A DNA stretch of 64,000 nt from Plazaster borealis (lineage: Eukaryota > Echinodermata > Asteroidea > Forcipulatida > Labidiasteridae): positions 2,604,001 through 2,668,000 of the forward strand of contig CM037470.1 of assembly GCA_021014325.1 (NCBI GenBank). Direction: 5' to 3'. Below, piece after piece: positions 60,601-63,600 of the stretch (its first letter is position 1; each line of letters begins with the position of its first letter). The notes beneath the pieces were generated by a model. That model saw only the letters and a program-made list of their open reading frames with translations, was not told the origin of the DNA and made no database searches. The position numbers and the translations under genes were made by a program.

Positions 60601-63600
60601 TGCCCCGAGGGATCCTACTGTCTACCGGTTACCCCTGAGAATGCATCGTTGGCGTATCAACCCTGCCCCGCTGGATACTACTGCCCATACGGTAAGGGGA
60701 CCTTGTCCAAATGAGTCCAGGGGTCGATTTCACAAAGCACTATGATTCATCTTAAGATGAGTTACCATAGTGATTTGTATTGTGACATCACTCTTTGCTA
60801 AGCAGCTGCGATGGATTTGCAGTTACGATCAATCTTAACTCTTTGTGAAATCGAGCCCTGGACAGCCAGCGGTTGAGTACCGTCCAGGATAGAAATACAG
60901 TCCAACGGAAATCAAACAAAAATTTGACATCGGAGAATTGTTATCTGACTACCTGTCCTGGATTAATTTTAACAATACCCCCTAAGATGTTCTAATTTTC
61001 ATTCTCTACTTCAATTTTTGTTGAAAAGAACCTTGCCAAAACGTGGGTATACCATGTAAACAAACCAAGAAAGCAACGCATCAGTGTGCGTGGACAAGCA
61101 TGGCTGCTTCCCAGTGCTTCTGCCGTAGGTGCTGAAGAAGCCACGCTTTTCCACGCACACTGGGCGTGGCTGCTTTACATTGTTTACCAAGTATGAGTCA
61201 CGTGACTCCAGTCGCTAATTGTGTCTATTGAACCCACACCCTGATGACTGATAGCCTCCAGAAATTAAGTCCTACAGTGACTATACATTAACAAGAAATC
61301 CTTGTTTTTTATTTTTTCAGGAACTGGGGCAGATTGGCAGGCGTGCCCGGCTGGTACCTATAGCCCGGTGGAAGGGCTGACCAACGTAACAGAATGCAGA
61401 TCTTGTAATGGAGGCCAGTACTGCACCGGGCCTCACGAGATCTCCACATCTGGTGACTGCTGGCCAGGTAACAAAAATAAAAATAATAATAATTAAGAGA
61501 GGTTTGTGGTAACACCATGTGAATATCTCTTATTAGTAGTTTTGGTTCTGAAAAGAACCGGTGGTTAACGACTCAACGTTTCGATCAGTATGCTCTGATC
61601 GTCTTCAGGAGAACTACTGAAGAGCATACTGATCGAAACGTTGAGTCGTTAACCACCGGTTCTTTTCAGAACCAACTCTACTCAAAAGAGATATTCACAT
61701 GGTGTTACCGCAAACCTCTCTTAGTTATACCTCCACCATGCAAAGTTTCAAATCCTACTTAATAATAATAATAATAATTCAGAGCATTTATATAGCGCTC
61801 GAACTAACCAGAGGACGTAACACAGCACTTTAACATTAAAATATCAACCTGCGAAAAGAGAAATATAAAAAGAATAAGTCAAAACACATCAATTCAACAC
61901 GTGAGTTTTGAGAGATTTTATGAAAGCTGCTAGTGAGTATAGAGTGGCGGATACTGTAGGTTTAATTGTTCCAGAGTTTGAATTACATTTTGTTTTGCCC
62001 TTTAAAAAAATCAGCAAAATTGTGATTAAATAGCACGAAATGTATTGAAGCCTACACCATGTGTACATGTAGGTCAGCCATTGTACTCGATAAAATGTTC
62101 CTACTATTTTTTCTGAGGGCCAAAAATTTTGGGTGAGCTTTCAGATTGGAACATGCTTTTCCAATAACTACCAAACCTGTGCATTAGTCTTTAACAATGA
62201 GTCTTTTTGTTGTTGTTACCCACTAGGTTATTACTGTACATCCGGAGTGGATCGCCCAGATCCGGGAGCCAGCAGCGATGCGATCAACTGTTCCTGCCCA
62301 GAGCAAACTGTCTTCACTGGTGAGTCAAGACTACTCATGAGATGGACCCTGAGGGGCTCAAACAAATTTAAAAACGCTCCTGATAATCAGGAATAAACCA
62401 AGAAGGGCAGAGAGGGAGGCAGGGTGGCCACAAATATTTAGAATGTTTTCTTTTTAGTTGCTTCAATGTCTTATTAAACAGCTTGTAAAAAACTGTTTTG
62501 TGATTGTCCTTTCTTTCCAGGCGAGGGCGGTATATGCCCCGTGGCCCACTATTGCCCGGTCAATAGCAGCCTGCCGACGGCCTGCGCTCCAGGCAAATAC
62601 AACAACCTGACCGGTCAGGCAGAATGCTTCACCTGCGTGGAGGGATACTACTGCTTGGCACAGACTACACATTACATTGACTTTGACTGCCCCGTAGGTA
62701 AGTAGGTAGTTAAATACCAGACGTACTACAAGAGATTTTGTCTTTTCTTAGCCGAAGCCAAAGCCGAAAGACACGGCCTTGGAGCCATATTTGCTTAGCA
62801 ATATAATAACAGGGTACCAGTTGCAGGAATGTGATAGATGTGACATCTTGGCTGGTAACCTGTTGCTGCTATTAGCAAGCCTCTCTGTGTGCTTACCAGT
62901 TCAATGAAAGAGACCTTTTTGCTCCTCTTTGTTCTCTCAGGTCACTTCTGCCCGAGTGGAACCATGGACCCGATTGAGAATCCCTGCCCACCAGGGACTT
63001 ACAACCCGGACCTGAACGCAAAGGACATGGATGCGTGTCTGTCGTGCCCGATGGGGAAATACTGCGATGGCTCGGGGAATGCTAACTACACTGATGAGTG
63101 TGACGAGGGTTGGTACTGCTCTGGAGGAGCCTCTAACCAAACGTCGACATCGCATGGCGGACGCTGTGAACCAGGATACTACTGTCCAAGAGGTGAAACT
63201 CCGCTCCTTTTTATAAAAAGTTTTGCAAACTCCATTGCCACATTAAGCTGTGAAGCAGTACATAATGCTTATCAAATTTAATTGCTTTATCAAAAGTATA
63301 CGGGGAGCCAGTCACAGGCAGTGTATTTTTCAAAGCATTTTGGTTGGTACCCAATTTCTGAGTTTTGAGGCTTGCTTGCTGAGGTTTTCGCAATGTATAT
63401 GTTCAGTTTACGGTAACACCATCTGTATATATATACTTTGCTGTGTGTTGATTTGTTCTTTGAGAACTTGTCTTGCTATTTATTCTACTGCCGCAGATTA
63501 GATTTGAGAATTCGGAGACTACTTGGTTCTGAAATGACTGTCCTGCCTATTAACTACTACCTGGGGGGTTGGGGGGGAGGAGGTAGAAAATTTACCGGGA

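Noticed and set aside
22250..63192. EGF-like domains
   Set aside because: Cysteine spacing is CxxC plus GYYC with long variable gaps, not the six-cysteine EGF pattern (CxC with conserved GxxC end). Ephrin_rec_like/GCC fits better.
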